A stretch of DNA of 64,000 bases from Terriglobia bacterium (GCA_020073385.1 JAIQFH010000003.1:124001-188000); one strand, 5' to 3'. Shown: positions 1-7,263, numbered from the stretch's first letter. The notes: generated by a model from the letters alone, not told the origin. Program-made: numbers and translations.

Positions 1-33
1 GGCACCTTGCTCGCGATGAAAGACATCAAGTAA
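1..33 (+). CDS. possible 3' end of an upstream gene (partial)
   Basis: Reading from base 1, frame 1 encodes a short tail ending in MKDIK followed by TAA. It stops 9 bp before the stop codon of the convergent ligase gene, which fits the tail end of a plus-strand gene outside the window. Ten codons are too few to identify it, and the frame could be open by chance. Confidence 0.3.
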   Translation, partial: GTLLAMKDIK

Positions 34-42
34 GCCTTGTCT

Positions 43-1956
43 CTAGCCAGTTGAAGACTGGGCTGGGGTTTGATCGAACCCGCATTCCTTAGGATCTTTG
101 TCGTCCCGTAATCCAAGAAATACAGGGGCCCGCAGCTTGGGGCCGCTCCCTGTGTTAGCACCTTCAGTCCACTCTGCATATTCGATCTCCGCCACAAGTT
201 CCGGCTTGACCCAGCTCACTTTGCGCAGGGCCTCTACTTCTCCGTAGAACGGGTTCTTCTTGGTTTCGAGCTTCTTGAGGACTTTAGAAATCTCGGTCAA
301 CAGCTTCTGGTCGAATCCGCTCCCCACCTGGCCAACGTGAATGAGTCGTTCTTGCTTGTCGTATAGCCCGAGCACTAGCGATCCGAAGTGTGCCCGGGTG
401 CCCTCCGGTTCGGTAAAGCCGCCGATCACGCACTCCATGCGATGCCGGATTTTGATCTTGAGCCACTCGCGGCTGCGACGCTCTTCGTAGAAACTGTTCC
501 GCTTCTTGGCCAGGATGCCTTCCAACTTCTTGTCGCGAGCAATCTCGAACAGCGCTTTTCCCTGCGCTTCATAATGATCCGAATAGCGCAGCGAATCTCC
601 CGGCTCCAGAATCGAAGCCAACTTTTTCTTGCGTTCCTCCAGGGGCACCCGCCGCCAATCGTAGCCGTCGAGATACAGAACATCGAAGGCGTAATACAAC
701 ACCGGAACGTCGGCTTTTTCCGCAGCCCGCTTCCCGCCGGGCCGAAATCCGGTACGCTGCTGCATCAGGCTGAATGATGCCCGCCCGTCGACGTCCAGCG
801 CCACGACTTCTCCGTCCAGAATCGCCGTCTTCGCTTTGATGAACTCCGGCATGTCCTTCAGCTCCGGATACCGCGTCGTCAGCTCATTCTGATTCCGCGA
901 GACGAGTCGCACCTTCCCGTTTTCGATGAAGGCAATCGCCCGGTATCCGTCCCATTTGATCTCAAACAACCAATCCGGATCGTCGAACGGTTTTTCAATC
1001 GACTCTGCCAGCATGGGATGGATCGTAGTCGGCATGGGCCGTTTCTGAGGAGCGTCTGCGGAGTTCGCTTGCGATACCGTTGATGTCGCGGAGGAGGTTG
1101 TATTGGTCTTCTCTGGTTTCGCAACTGGCGCGACTTTCTGAACAGCCGCAACTTGTGACGTACTCTTTGTCTTCGCGGTTGTCTTCCGCCTATTTTCGCT
1201 TTTCTCCGCGTCCTCTGCGTCGTTGTTCTCTGTGTTCTCCGCGGTGGTCTTCTGCTTTTTTTTTTGATCGAGCCGTGCCACGGCGTCGGCCAGCCAAGCC
1301 GCCTTCAATCTCCCGCGCCCAGCGGGACGGCTGCTCGTCCACTCCCGCGACCGAGCATCGCCCGCGATGTCATCCATGCTTCGCTTGCTGAGCACCGATT
1401 CGTCGATGTCGCCGGCGTCGTAACCTTCAACCACATACTCGTCGTGCTTCTTGATCATCAGCCATTCGTTGCCCTTGCTGCCGGGACGCCGACCCTTCAT
1501 CTTGATAAGCGCGAAATCTCCCTTGAGTCGCTTGCCATTAAGCCGAAATTTCAAATCGCCTTTGGCGAGCATCGCCACCGCGTCGGCCTCAGTTCCCGGA
1601 ACATATTTCCCATTCACCGGCACGGGCGAAAGAGGTGCCCACGTCCCCACGTCCCACACCATGACGCTGCCTGCGCCGTAGTTGCCCTCGGGAATGGTTC
1701 CCTCGAAGTCGAAGTAGGAAACTGGATGATCTTCCACGTGCATCGCCAGCCGCTTGTCGGCCGGATCGAGCGACGGCCCCTTTGGCACCGCCCACGATTT
1801 CAGTACCCCTTCCATCTCCAACCGAAAGTCATAGTGCAACCGCGTCGCATCATGCTTCTGTACGACGAAGCGATTCCCCTTCTTCTTCGCGACTTCCGGC
1901 GGAGGCTCGGGCGTGTCCTCAAACCGCCGTTTTCGCTTGTATTCCTCAAGAGCCAT
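43..1956 (-). CDS. ligD: LigD-type ATP-dependent DNA ligase (phosphoesterase + ligase, no polymerase domain)
   Basis: Predicted ATP-dependent DNA ligase of the bacterial non-homologous end-joining family. An N-terminal LigD 3'-phosphoesterase domain (roughly residues 20-190, with HDATRLHYDFRLE) is followed by a charged low-complexity linker (about 200-310). The ligase adenylation domain contains EIKWDGYRA, whose lysine (about K334) is the expected AMP-accepting residue, and a C-terminal OB-fold follows (IKIRHRMECVIGGF). The archaeo-eukaryotic primase/polymerase domain of full-length LigD is absent. The ORF opens 37 codons upstream, but those codons translate a dispersed repeat. The ATG at 1956 (MALEEYKRKR), preceded by GAGAAGAG, is the better start. 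Part of the linker (AENTENNDAEDAEK) is also repeat-derived. No Ku gene lies in the window. It converges on a gene fragment at the left edge. Confidence 0.9.
   Translation of the reverse strand: MALEEYKRKRRFEDTPEPPPEVAKKKGNRFVVQKHDATRLHYDFRLEMEGVLKSWAVPKGPSLDPADKRLAMHVEDHPVSYFDFEGTIPEGNYGAGSVMVWDVGTWAPLSPVPVNGKYVPGTEADAVAMLAKGDLKFRLNGKRLKGDFALIKMKGRRPGSKGNEWLMIKKHDEYVVEGYDAGDIDESVLSKRSMDDIAGDARSREWTSSRPAGRGRLKAAWLADAVARLDQKKKQKTTAENTENNDAEDAEKSENRRKTTAKTKSTSQVAAVQKVAPVAKPEKTNTTSSATSTVSQANSADAPQKRPMPTTIHPMLAESIEKPFDDPDWLFEIKWDGYRAIAFIENGKVRLVSRNQNELTTRYPELKDMPEFIKAKTAILDGEVVALDVDGRASFSLMQQRTGFRPGGKRAAEKADVPVLYYAFDVLYLDGYDWRRVPLEERKKKLASILEPGDSLRYSDHYEAQGKALFEIARDKKLEGILAKKRNSFYEERRSREWLKIKIRHRMECVIGGFTEPEGTRAHFGSLVLGLYDKQERLIHVGQVGSGFDQKLLTEISKVLKKLETKKNPFYGEVEALRKVSWVKPELVAEIEYAEWTEGANTGSGPKLRAPVFLGLRDDKDPKECGFDQTPAQSSTG
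1172..1262 (+). repeat. degenerate 9-bp-period repeat inside the ligD linker
   Basis: Plus-strand motifs such as CTCTGCGTC, CTCTGTGTTC and CTCCGCGGTGG recur at about 9-bp spacing. They match the intergenic repeat seen near 1962, 6731, 24957, 30388, 60335 and 63067. Here the repeat is translated on the minus strand as part of the interdomain linker of the ligase. Confidence 0.7.
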
Positions 1957-1961
1957 GGTCT

Positions 1962-2003
1962 CTTCTCTGTGTCCTTCTGTGCCCTCTGTGGTTGTCAGGT
2001 TTT
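1962..2003 (+). repeat. degenerate 9-bp-period repeat upstream of ligD
   Basis: CTCTGTGTCCTTCTGTGCCCTCTGTGGTTG sits directly upstream of the preferred ligD start, so the repeat forms the mRNA leader. It belongs to the same family as the copies near 6731, 30388 and 63067. Confidence 0.7.
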
Positions 2004-2102
2004 TTAGCTTGCGCGAAATTGTAGCAAGCCGCGAGCTGTTAGCCCCGAGCTTCGACCAAAGAACCAACTCGGGTATGCTAACTCGAAGCTCCTGGACAAT
2101 CG

Positions 2103-2534
2103 ATGAACCGCGAATTCCCAGAATTACCCTTGGTCGGCGTCGGCGCCATCATCATCGAAGGCAACCGTGTTGTCCTGGTGAAGCGGGCCCATCCGCCGAT
2201 CCAGGGACATTGGTCGATTCCCGGAGGCGTCCTCGAAGTCGGCGAGATGGTTCGCGAGGCGGCCGTGCGCGAGGCATGCGAAGAGACGGGATTGATCGTC
2301 GAACCCGGCGAACTGCTTGGGGTGTACGACCGCATCCTCCGCGATCCCGGGCAACGGGTGCAGTATCACTATGTGCTAATTGATTTCTTGTGCCGCCCAG
2401 TAGGAGGTGAACTGATCGCTGCCAGCGACGCCGCCGACGTCCGCTGGTTTGCCCGTGAAGAACTTCCAGCCCTCAATCTGGCAGAGGACACGCTGGATGT
2501 GATCAAAAAGGGATTCGAAAAGTTAGGCCGGTGA
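2103..2534 (+). CDS. Nudix hydrolase
   Basis: A 143-residue protein with a complete Nudix box at about residues 41-63 (GGVLEVGEMVREAAVREACEETG), matching the Mg2+-binding GX5EX7REUXEEXGU pattern. It should hydrolyse a nucleoside diphosphate linked to another group. The preceding beta-strand and the HWSIPGG motif resemble ADP-ribose pyrophosphatase/MutT-like proteins, but the substrate cannot be read from sequence. The ATG at 2103 is the only good start; its Shine-Dalgarno is weak. It diverges from ligD, so a role in nucleotide sanitation or ADP-ribose turnover is possible but unproven. Its 3' end overlaps the convergent DUF2007 gene by 12 bp. Confidence 0.9.
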   Translation: MNREFPELPLVGVGAIIIEGNRVVLVKRAHPPIQGHWSIPGGVLEVGEMVREAAVREACEETGLIVEPGELLGVYDRILRDPGQRVQYHYVLIDFLCRPVGGELIAASDAADVRWFAREELPALNLAEDTLDVIKKGFEKLGR

Positions 2535-3242
2535 CTCAGGGCTTGGCACTCCGTCGTCTTCCCACTCCACCTTACATGAGTGACAGCGCCATGCACGACG
2601 TTGAAATGGAATGGGCACGTTCAAAGCCATGGACAGGTAGGCCGATGGATTGAGTTCGCGAAAATTAATGTCCAGCGAGCCGCACTTCGGACATCTGGGC
2701 TGCTCGTACTCACCCACGCCGGAAACTTCAAGATGTTCCGGAATCGGTTGCCGCAGCATCTCTTCTGCGACATCCGAGTCTTCGGTTTTGACTTGCAACT
2801 TAATGCCACCGAGCAGGTTCGAGATAAGCCAATCGAGTCGGACCATGTTGTCATCAATGAGAGCGCACTCGATGCCTGCTGACTCCAGACTTCCCTTCGC
2901 CAGCAGAGCTTCCGGCAGGTCCCTGAACTTGCGAATCGTCACGAACTCTCCGTCTCCAGCCTCGCCGTCCAACATCGGCAACTCTTGCTGTGTACTATCC
3001 GGCTCCGCAGCATCCTCTTCCGGAGGATCCCCGGGCTCCGGCGCCTTCTTCACCGGAACCGGTGCCTGCTCGGCAAACTCCACGCTGAGGCCTCGCCTCT
3101 CCAATTCCGACCTCAATACCTCTCGGGCAAGATCACTCAACTCGTAGGCTTCGCCCGCGACCTTCTCCAGTTCACCATCCAACTGGCCGGCATAGAAGGC
3201 GGCTAGCCTTCGTCGCTCCTGCTCTGGATCGATCATGGTCAT
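2523..3242 (-). CDS. DUF2007-like protein with C-terminal zinc ribbon
   Basis: A soluble, acidic 239-residue protein. Residues about 95-165 (EFVTIRKFRDLPEALLAKGSLESAGIECALID) look like the DUF2007 'putative signal transducing protein' fold. The C-terminus carries a CPKCG...CHSC pair likely to bind zinc. The N-terminal 60 residues are helical (EQERRRLAAFYAGQLDGELEKVAGEAYELSDLAREVL), and a Pro/Glu-rich linker follows. No signal peptide or membrane segment is visible. The start could be the ATG at 3242 or 3236. The function is unknown; such domains are common in Acidobacteriota. It diverges from the Tat-oxidoreductase operon across a 131-bp gap. Confidence 0.75.
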   Translation of the reverse strand: MTMIDPEQERRRLAAFYAGQLDGELEKVAGEAYELSDLAREVLRSELERRGLSVEFAEQAPVPVKKAPEPGDPPEEDAAEPDSTQQELPMLDGEAGDGEFVTIRKFRDLPEALLAKGSLESAGIECALIDDNMVRLDWLISNLLGGIKLQVKTEDSDVAEEMLRQPIPEHLEVSGVGEYEQPRCPKCGSLDINFRELNPSAYLSMALNVPIPFQRRAWRCHSCKVEWEDDGVPSPESPA

Positions 3243-3314
3243 GGCACGCCATCATATAGTGAGAACCCGCGAAAACACTAGCAGTTAGCGCTTTCTCTTC
3301 AGTCACTCCTACCC

Positions 3315-3328
3315 GTGATCTTCGTCAC
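3315..3328. promoter_or_regulatory. possible CRP/FNR-type site upstream of the GMC operon
   Basis: GTGATCTTCGTCAC is a near-perfect inverted repeat (GTGAT-N4-GTCAC) of CRP/FNR-family shape. It lies about 45 bp before the start of the Tat small-subunit gene in a divergent intergenic region. This is a motif match only. A similar site lies before the LolD-like gene at 40054. Confidence 0.3.
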
Positions 3329-3373
3329 AGACCCATTACCCGCCCGATTCTAGAGTCCAAGCGAGTACCCCGG

Positions 3374-3946
3374 ATGCAACCGAGCCTCAGACTGAATCGC
3401 CGAGCTTTTCTGCAAGCCGCTCTCACGGCCGCGGCGGCTGCGGGGGCAGGTGTCGCCTGCAGCCGCAACGGATCCCCCTGGCGCTTCTTTACTCTCGACG
3501 AAGCCAGGGCTCTCGCCGGCATGGTCGACCAGATCATCCCTCCTGACCAGGACGCCGGCGCGGTTTGGGCGGGCGTGGTCAACTACATCGACCGCCAGCT
3601 TTGCGGGCCTTATCAGACTCTCCAAGAGACCTACCGTTACGGACTCGAAGCTGTTGACCAGACAAGCCAATCGACCTACGGGAAGGTTTTTGCCGACCTT
3701 GAATCTCACCAGCAGATCGAGCTTCTGCATCGTTTGGAAGACGGCAAAGCTCCGGGTGCTGCCTGGAAGCAAGTCTCGTCAGCGGAGTTCTTCAGGTACG
3801 TCGTGGATCACACCATGCAGGGCTTCTACGGCGATCCCCGACACGGCGGCAATCGCGAAGGGGTGAGTTGGAAGATGCTGAACCTTCCATACCCGCCGAT
3901 TCGTGGCAGAGTTCGCTCCGACCTTCCAAAACCCAGGTCCGGCTGA
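3374..3946 (+). CDS. Tat-exported gluconate 2-dehydrogenase subunit 3-like protein
   Basis: Small subunit of a membrane-associated flavin dehydrogenase (gluconate 2-dehydrogenase subunit 3 family, about 190 aa). The N-terminus carries a twin-arginine signal (NRRAFLQAALTAAAAAGAG) ending near a cysteine (GVACSRNG) that could be lipidated. The body, with LDEARALAGMVDQIIPPDQDAGA, is characteristic of the family. In known enzymes this subunit carries the Tat signal for the whole complex and helps export the GMC flavoprotein. The following GMC gene lacks its own signal, which fits. The stop codon overlaps the next start (TGATG), so translation is probably coupled. Confidence 0.88.
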   Translation: MQPSLRLNRRAFLQAALTAAAAAGAGVACSRNGSPWRFFTLDEARALAGMVDQIIPPDQDAGAVWAGVVNYIDRQLCGPYQTLQETYRYGLEAVDQTSQSTYGKVFADLESHQQIELLHRLEDGKAPGAAWKQVSSAEFFRYVVDHTMQGFYGDPRHGGNREGVSWKMLNLPYPPIRGRVRSDLPKPRSG

Positions 3947-5601
3947 TGTCCCTGAAACATGTCAACGCGGTGATCGTCGGTAGCGGCGCCGGAGGAGGCG
4001 TGGTCGCCAAAGAACTCGCCGAAGCCGGACTGAGCGTCGTTCTCCTCGAGCGCGGCAAATGGTTCACTCCGTTCGACGAGCGCAAAGACGACCTGCGCAA
4101 CCAGCGGACCTGCGTGCTGGGGAATGCCTTCGGTCCCGACGAGCGCAATCCGCGCGTCTATGTGGATGCCTCCGGGCATGAGCGCATTGTTCCTCCCACT
4201 TACGGGGCCTATAGCAACAACGCCGCCTGCGTCGGCGGAGGCACCCTCAGCTACGGAGCCATGGCGTGGCGCTTCATGGAAAAGGACTTTCGCCTGCGCT
4301 CCACCTACGGCACAGTCGAAGGCAGCACGCTGGATGACTGGCCCATCACCTATGAGGATCTCGAGCCCTACTACGAAAAGGCGGAATGGGAGATCGGAGT
4401 CTCCGGAGACGATTCCAACAACATTTTTCGTGCGCCCCGGAAGCGTCCGCTACCCATGCCGCCGCTTCCTCCTACTCGGGAGCACCAGATTCTCAAACCT
4501 GCAGCGCAACGCCTTGGCCTTCATCCCTTCGATATCCCGATGCTGCGCAATTCCATTCCCTACAACGGACGCGGCGCCTGCATGCGCTGCCGCTGGTGCG
4601 TGGGCTTCGCCTGCGAAGTGGATGCCAAGTGCGGAACTCACAATACGGTCATTCCGACAGCCATAAAGACCGGCAACTGCGACTTACGCTGCGAATGCAT
4701 CGTCCGGGAGATTCTCACCAGCGATCGCGGGCGCGCCACCGGCGTCGCCTATTACGATTCCGACGGACGTTTGCAGGAACAGAGCGCCGACCTCGTCGTG
4801 GTTTCCTGCGCAGCGATCGAATCCGCTCGCCTGCTGCTGAATTCCAAAAGCCGCCTTTTTCCCAACGGATTGGGTAACCGCTACGACTGGGTCGGTCGAA
4901 ACCTTCAGGGCCACGCCTACACCGGGGCGATCGGCCTGTTCGACCGTGAAACCTACGATGATCTCGGACCCGGAGCTTCCATCGCTGTCTGCGATTTCAA
5001 CCACGGGAATTCGGGATTCGTCAGCGGCGGACTGCTCGCCAACGAGTTCATTCGCCTGCCCTACCAGTTTGCTTCCCGCACAACGGCAGGAATCCCTCGA
5101 TGGGGAGCGGCCCATAAGAACTTCGTGCGGCGTTACTACCGGAGCAGCATTTCCGTGATGGGACCGATGCAGGAAATGCCGATCTTTGATTCCCGTGTGC
5201 AAGTCGATCCCAAGGTGAAAGACCACTGGGGCATTCCAGTCGCCCGCCTCTCCGGGCATCGCCACCAGAACGATCTGTTGGGAACGAATTTCATGTCCGC
5301 CAAGGCCGAAGCCTGGCTGAAAGAAGCTGGCGCCGCCACAGTCATCCGTTCTGGTCCCATCTCGCTCGATGGTCCCAGTGGCGGCCAGCATCAGGCCGGT
5401 ACGTGCCGCATGGGGAGTGATCCCAAAACATCCGTTGTCGACAAGTTCTGCCGCGTGCACGACGTCGACAACCTATACGTTGTCGATGGAAGCGTCCATC
5501 CCAACAATGGCGGATTCAATCCGGTGCTGACGATCATGGCGATCGCGTATTACGCCTCCGCCAACCTGGTGAAGACGCGGAAGGGAATGGGAGCTACGTA
5601 A
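3946..5601 (+). CDS. GMC-family FAD-dependent oxidoreductase (large subunit)
   Basis: A flavoprotein of the glucose-methanol-choline oxidoreductase family, 551 aa from the ATG at 3946. The N-terminus has the ADP-binding motif GSGAGGGVVAKELAEAG. The C-terminus has the FAD/active-site block HQAGTCRMG and VVDGSVHPNNGGFNPVLTI. The central cysteines (CMRCRWCVGFACEVDAKCG) resemble those of bacterial gluconate/sorbitol dehydrogenase large subunits. The ORF opens at 3868, but the ATG at 3946 overlaps the stop of the Tat small subunit, and the Rossmann fold begins right after it. It probably oxidises a sugar or alcohol in the periplasm and passes electrons to the multihaem cytochrome encoded 3 bp downstream. 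The substrate is unknown. Confidence 0.92.
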   Translation: MSLKHVNAVIVGSGAGGGVVAKELAEAGLSVVLLERGKWFTPFDERKDDLRNQRTCVLGNAFGPDERNPRVYVDASGHERIVPPTYGAYSNNAACVGGGTLSYGAMAWRFMEKDFRLRSTYGTVEGSTLDDWPITYEDLEPYYEKAEWEIGVSGDDSNNIFRAPRKRPLPMPPLPPTREHQILKPAAQRLGLHPFDIPMLRNSIPYNGRGACMRCRWCVGFACEVDAKCGTHNTVIPTAIKTGNCDLRCECIVREILTSDRGRATGVAYYDSDGRLQEQSADLVVVSCAAIESARLLLNSKSRLFPNGLGNRYDWVGRNLQGHAYTGAIGLFDRETYDDLGPGASIAVCDFNHGNSGFVSGGLLANEFIRLPYQFASRTTAGIPRWGAAHKNFVRRYYRSSISVMGPMQEMPIFDSRVQVDPKVKDHWGIPVARLSGHRHQNDLLGTNFMSAKAEAWLKEAGAATVIRSGPISLDGPSGGQHQAGTCRMGSDPKTSVVDKFCRVHDVDNLYVVDGSVHPNNGGFNPVLTIMAIAYYASANLVKTRKGMGAT

Positions 5602-5604
5602 AAG

Positions 5605-6720
5605 ATGACCAACGACCGCAAATTCCTCCGCCTTCGGGTCATCGCGCCGGTGCTCCTCATCTTGTTCGCGACATTCCTTCTACCCGGCGCGAGCCTCTAC
5701 TACAGCTATTCCGGAGGAAAATCCTGCACCAAGTGTCACGAGATCTGGCAGCCTTACCGCGACTGGCACGACTCCGCGCACCGCAACATCGCGTGCTCGG
5801 AATGCCACGGCGACGTCTTGACCCTTGACGCTGGCTTTCATTTGAAGAATATTCGCCAACTGGCCGCGCATCTGCGGGGAAAAATCCCCGAGCAAGTTCG
5901 CCTCAAGACGGACGACGTCCTCCAGATCGAGAAGCGCTGCGCCAAATGCCATCGTGAAGAATACGCAAGCTGGTCCGCGGGGCCGCACAGCGCCAGCTAC
6001 GCGAAAATCTTCCTGAGCAAAGATCACAACACTCAGACGCTCCTGATGGACGACTGCCTCCGCTGCCACTCCATGCACTTTCAGGGCAGCATCCGCGATC
6101 TGGTCACGCCGCTGAATAAAGAGGGACCGTGGCGCCTGACAGATTCCAGACTCGCCGATCAGCCCGCGATCCCCTGCCTCACCTGTCATCAAATGCACCG
6201 CCACGGCGACCCGCTCGCCCGCCCACCTGCGACGAAGCCAGACGATGCCGGCCCGCACGAGGAGTTAGCTCGGCCTTCTCTCGCGCTGTTCGACCGCCGG
6301 GAACAAGATTACGTTTCACTCGACCGTCTTCCGCTGCCCCAGATGCATGAAGGTACGCGCCTGGTGAAGATCAGTCCCGACCGGCGCCAGGCTCTTTGCT
6401 ACCAATGCCACGCCCCAGAGGCAACCGCCCAGGTTGGATCAGGCGACGACCGCACTCCCATCGGCGTCCATGAGGGCCTCAGTTGCTTCGCCTGCCACGA
6501 AAAGCACGGCCAGACGACGCGAGCCTCATGCACGACGTGCCATCCGCAACTCTCCAACTGCGGCATCAACGTTGAGACCATGGATACGACGTTCAAATCC
6601 CTGAAGAGCTCCCACAACGTGCATACGGTCAAGTGCATCAACTGCCACACCAAAGGCGTGCCAGAGAAAAAAGGCAAGAACCACGAAGGCCAAGAAGTCT
6701 CACGAAGGAATCCAGCCTAG
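5605..6720 (+). CDS. nine-haem cytochrome c, membrane anchored
   Basis: A 371-residue cytochrome with nine CXXCH motifs: CTKCH, CSECH, CAKCH, CLRCH, CLTCH, CYQCH, CFACH, CTTCH and CINCH. An N-terminal hydrophobic segment (VIAPVLLILFATFLLPGASLYY) precedes the first haem and is likely an uncleaved anchor, as in NapC/NrfH-type proteins, with the haems in the periplasm. It starts 3 bp after the GMC gene, so it should be the electron acceptor of that dehydrogenase. Known three-subunit sugar dehydrogenases usually carry a three-haem cytochrome, so nine haems is unusual. The last 15 codons (NHEGQEVSRR) translate one arm of a dispersed hairpin repeat. Confidence 0.9.
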   Translation: MTNDRKFLRLRVIAPVLLILFATFLLPGASLYYSYSGGKSCTKCHEIWQPYRDWHDSAHRNIACSECHGDVLTLDAGFHLKNIRQLAAHLRGKIPEQVRLKTDDVLQIEKRCAKCHREEYASWSAGPHSASYAKIFLSKDHNTQTLLMDDCLRCHSMHFQGSIRDLVTPLNKEGPWRLTDSRLADQPAIPCLTCHQMHRHGDPLARPPATKPDDAGPHEELARPSLALFDRREQDYVSLDRLPLPQMHEGTRLVKISPDRRQALCYQCHAPEATAQVGSGDDRTPIGVHEGLSCFACHEKHGQTTRASCTTCHPQLSNCGINVETMDTTFKSLKSSHNVHTVKCINCHTKGVPEKKGKNHEGQEVSRRNPA

Positions 6721-6768
6721 AGCTTTTCCTCTGTGTACCTCTGTGTCCTCTGTGGTTCAAGATTTTGG
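6676..6768. repeat. hairpin copy of the 9-bp-period repeat at the cytochrome 3' end
   Basis: The left arm ACCACGAAGGCCAAGAAG lies inside the coding sequence. The right arm CCTCTGTGTCCTCTGTGGTT follows the stop codon and is roughly its reverse complement. The element spans the stop codon and could act as a weak transcription or decay barrier. Confidence 0.6.
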
Positions 6769-6773
6769 GGTCC

Positions 6774-6810
6774 AAAAACAAACGGCCCGCAGGCAAAACC
6801 TGCGAGCCGT
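6774..6810 (-). terminator. intrinsic terminator of the small RNA gene
   Basis: On the minus strand ACGGC-T-CGCAGG-TTTTG-CCTGCG-G-GCCGT forms a strong hairpin with one mismatch, followed by TTTGTTTTT. This is a classic Rho-independent terminator for the transcript starting near 7067. It lies well beyond the plus-strand cytochrome gene and points away from it. Confidence 0.75.
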
Positions 6811-6982
6811 CCGGTGGACTGTTGTGGATTGACCAAGAGGTGGTCACTCTACGTGGCCTCTTCGGCAACTCCGGGCTCCTGACCGACCTGCGTCAGGCGG
6901 AATCAATCCTTACTCACCGATAGTTTGCGGGCTGTAGCTTCAGGCGTTGTGACGCCCAAAGCCCCGCTTAGAGCAACCCGCT

Positions 6983-7045
6983 CTAAGTCTCAGCCACCTC
7001 ACCTGGTCTTTGGGTACATCTACTACTGCCTTCAGAACTTGTCAT
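6983..7045 (-). CDS. 20-codon ORF with a strong Shine-Dalgarno inside the small RNA
   Basis: Too short for the ORF track. The sequence GGAAAGGAGGTGGTCTG-ATG carries a near-perfect anti-16S match 6 nt before the start. The peptide is MTSSEGSSRCTQRPGEVAET, hydrophilic with one cysteine, and no relative is recognised. It could be a leader peptide, a true small protein or a chance ORF in a structured RNA. Conservation of codon positions in related genomes would decide. Confidence 0.35.
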   Translation of the reverse strand: MTSSEGSSRCTQRPGEVAET

Positions 7046-7073
7046 CAGACCACCTCCTTTCCGGTGTAAACGC

Positions 7074-7103
7074 AGATTAGTACGAAACGAGAGTCCGCGT
7101 CAA
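7074..7103 (-). promoter_or_regulatory. sigma-70-like promoter of the small RNA gene
   Basis: The minus strand reads TTGACG, an 18-bp spacer, then TAATCT. The expected transcription start is about 7067, 20-25 nt before the ATG of the 20-codon ORF. The hexamers fit the consensus well for a non-coding stretch. Confidence 0.5.
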
Positions 7104-7130
7104 TCGGGGGACCGCCGCAGATAACAACTC

Positions 7131-7261
7131 GTGTAGCCCCGGACGCCATCGTCTGGGGTTGCGCGCAAAGTGCGCAATGATGACTTTTGGCGCAGCGGGG
7201 GATGATGCGAGGGCACGCGTCGCTTCGCTCCGCGGGGCGGACGAGGCGTCCGCCCCTACAC
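7131..7261 (+). repeat. bipartite GTGTAG...CTACAC palindromic element, copy 1
   Basis: Arm A (GTGTAGCCCCGGACGCC, then GCGCGCAAAGTGCGCAATGA) and arm B (GGGGCGGACGAGGCGTCC, then GCCCCTACAC) are each palindromic and together form a terminal inverted repeat. The centre is unrelated in other copies. The element lies between the PQQ-dehydrogenase stop codon and the small RNA promoter. Confidence 0.8.
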
Positions 7262-7263
7262 AA

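Larger units (their letters stand above)
6774..7067 (-). ncRNA. candidate small structured RNA gene of unknown class
   Basis: About 290 nt on the minus strand are framed by a sigma-70-like promoter (TTGACG-N18-TAATCT) and an intrinsic terminator. Internal hairpins are visible: AGAGC-GGGTT-GCTCT, GGCGT-CACA-ACGCC, CTGAC...GTCAG and TGACC-ACCTCTT-GGTCA. An 11-nt segment near the 3' end (GACCACCTCTT) is complementary to the 5' AGGAGGTGGTC, with one G.U pair. That would close the molecule or mask the ribosome binding site. It does not show the hallmarks of RNase P, tmRNA, 6S, SRP RNA or the common riboswitches that could be checked by eye. It may be an Acidobacteriota-specific RNA; the family could not be named. 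Confidence 0.55.

Noticed and set aside
6940-7000. A CTGAGAC segment resembling part of the TPP riboswitch
   Set aside because: The rest of the TPP element is missing, no thiamine gene follows, and the segment lies inside the small RNA unit.
7045-7263. A 72-aa minus-strand ORF (MCRGGRLVRPAERSDAC...) ending at the small RNA's ribosome binding site
   Set aside because: Its first two-thirds translate the palindromic repeat, and its stop overlapping the next ATG (TGATG) appears accidental. The promoter lies inside it.
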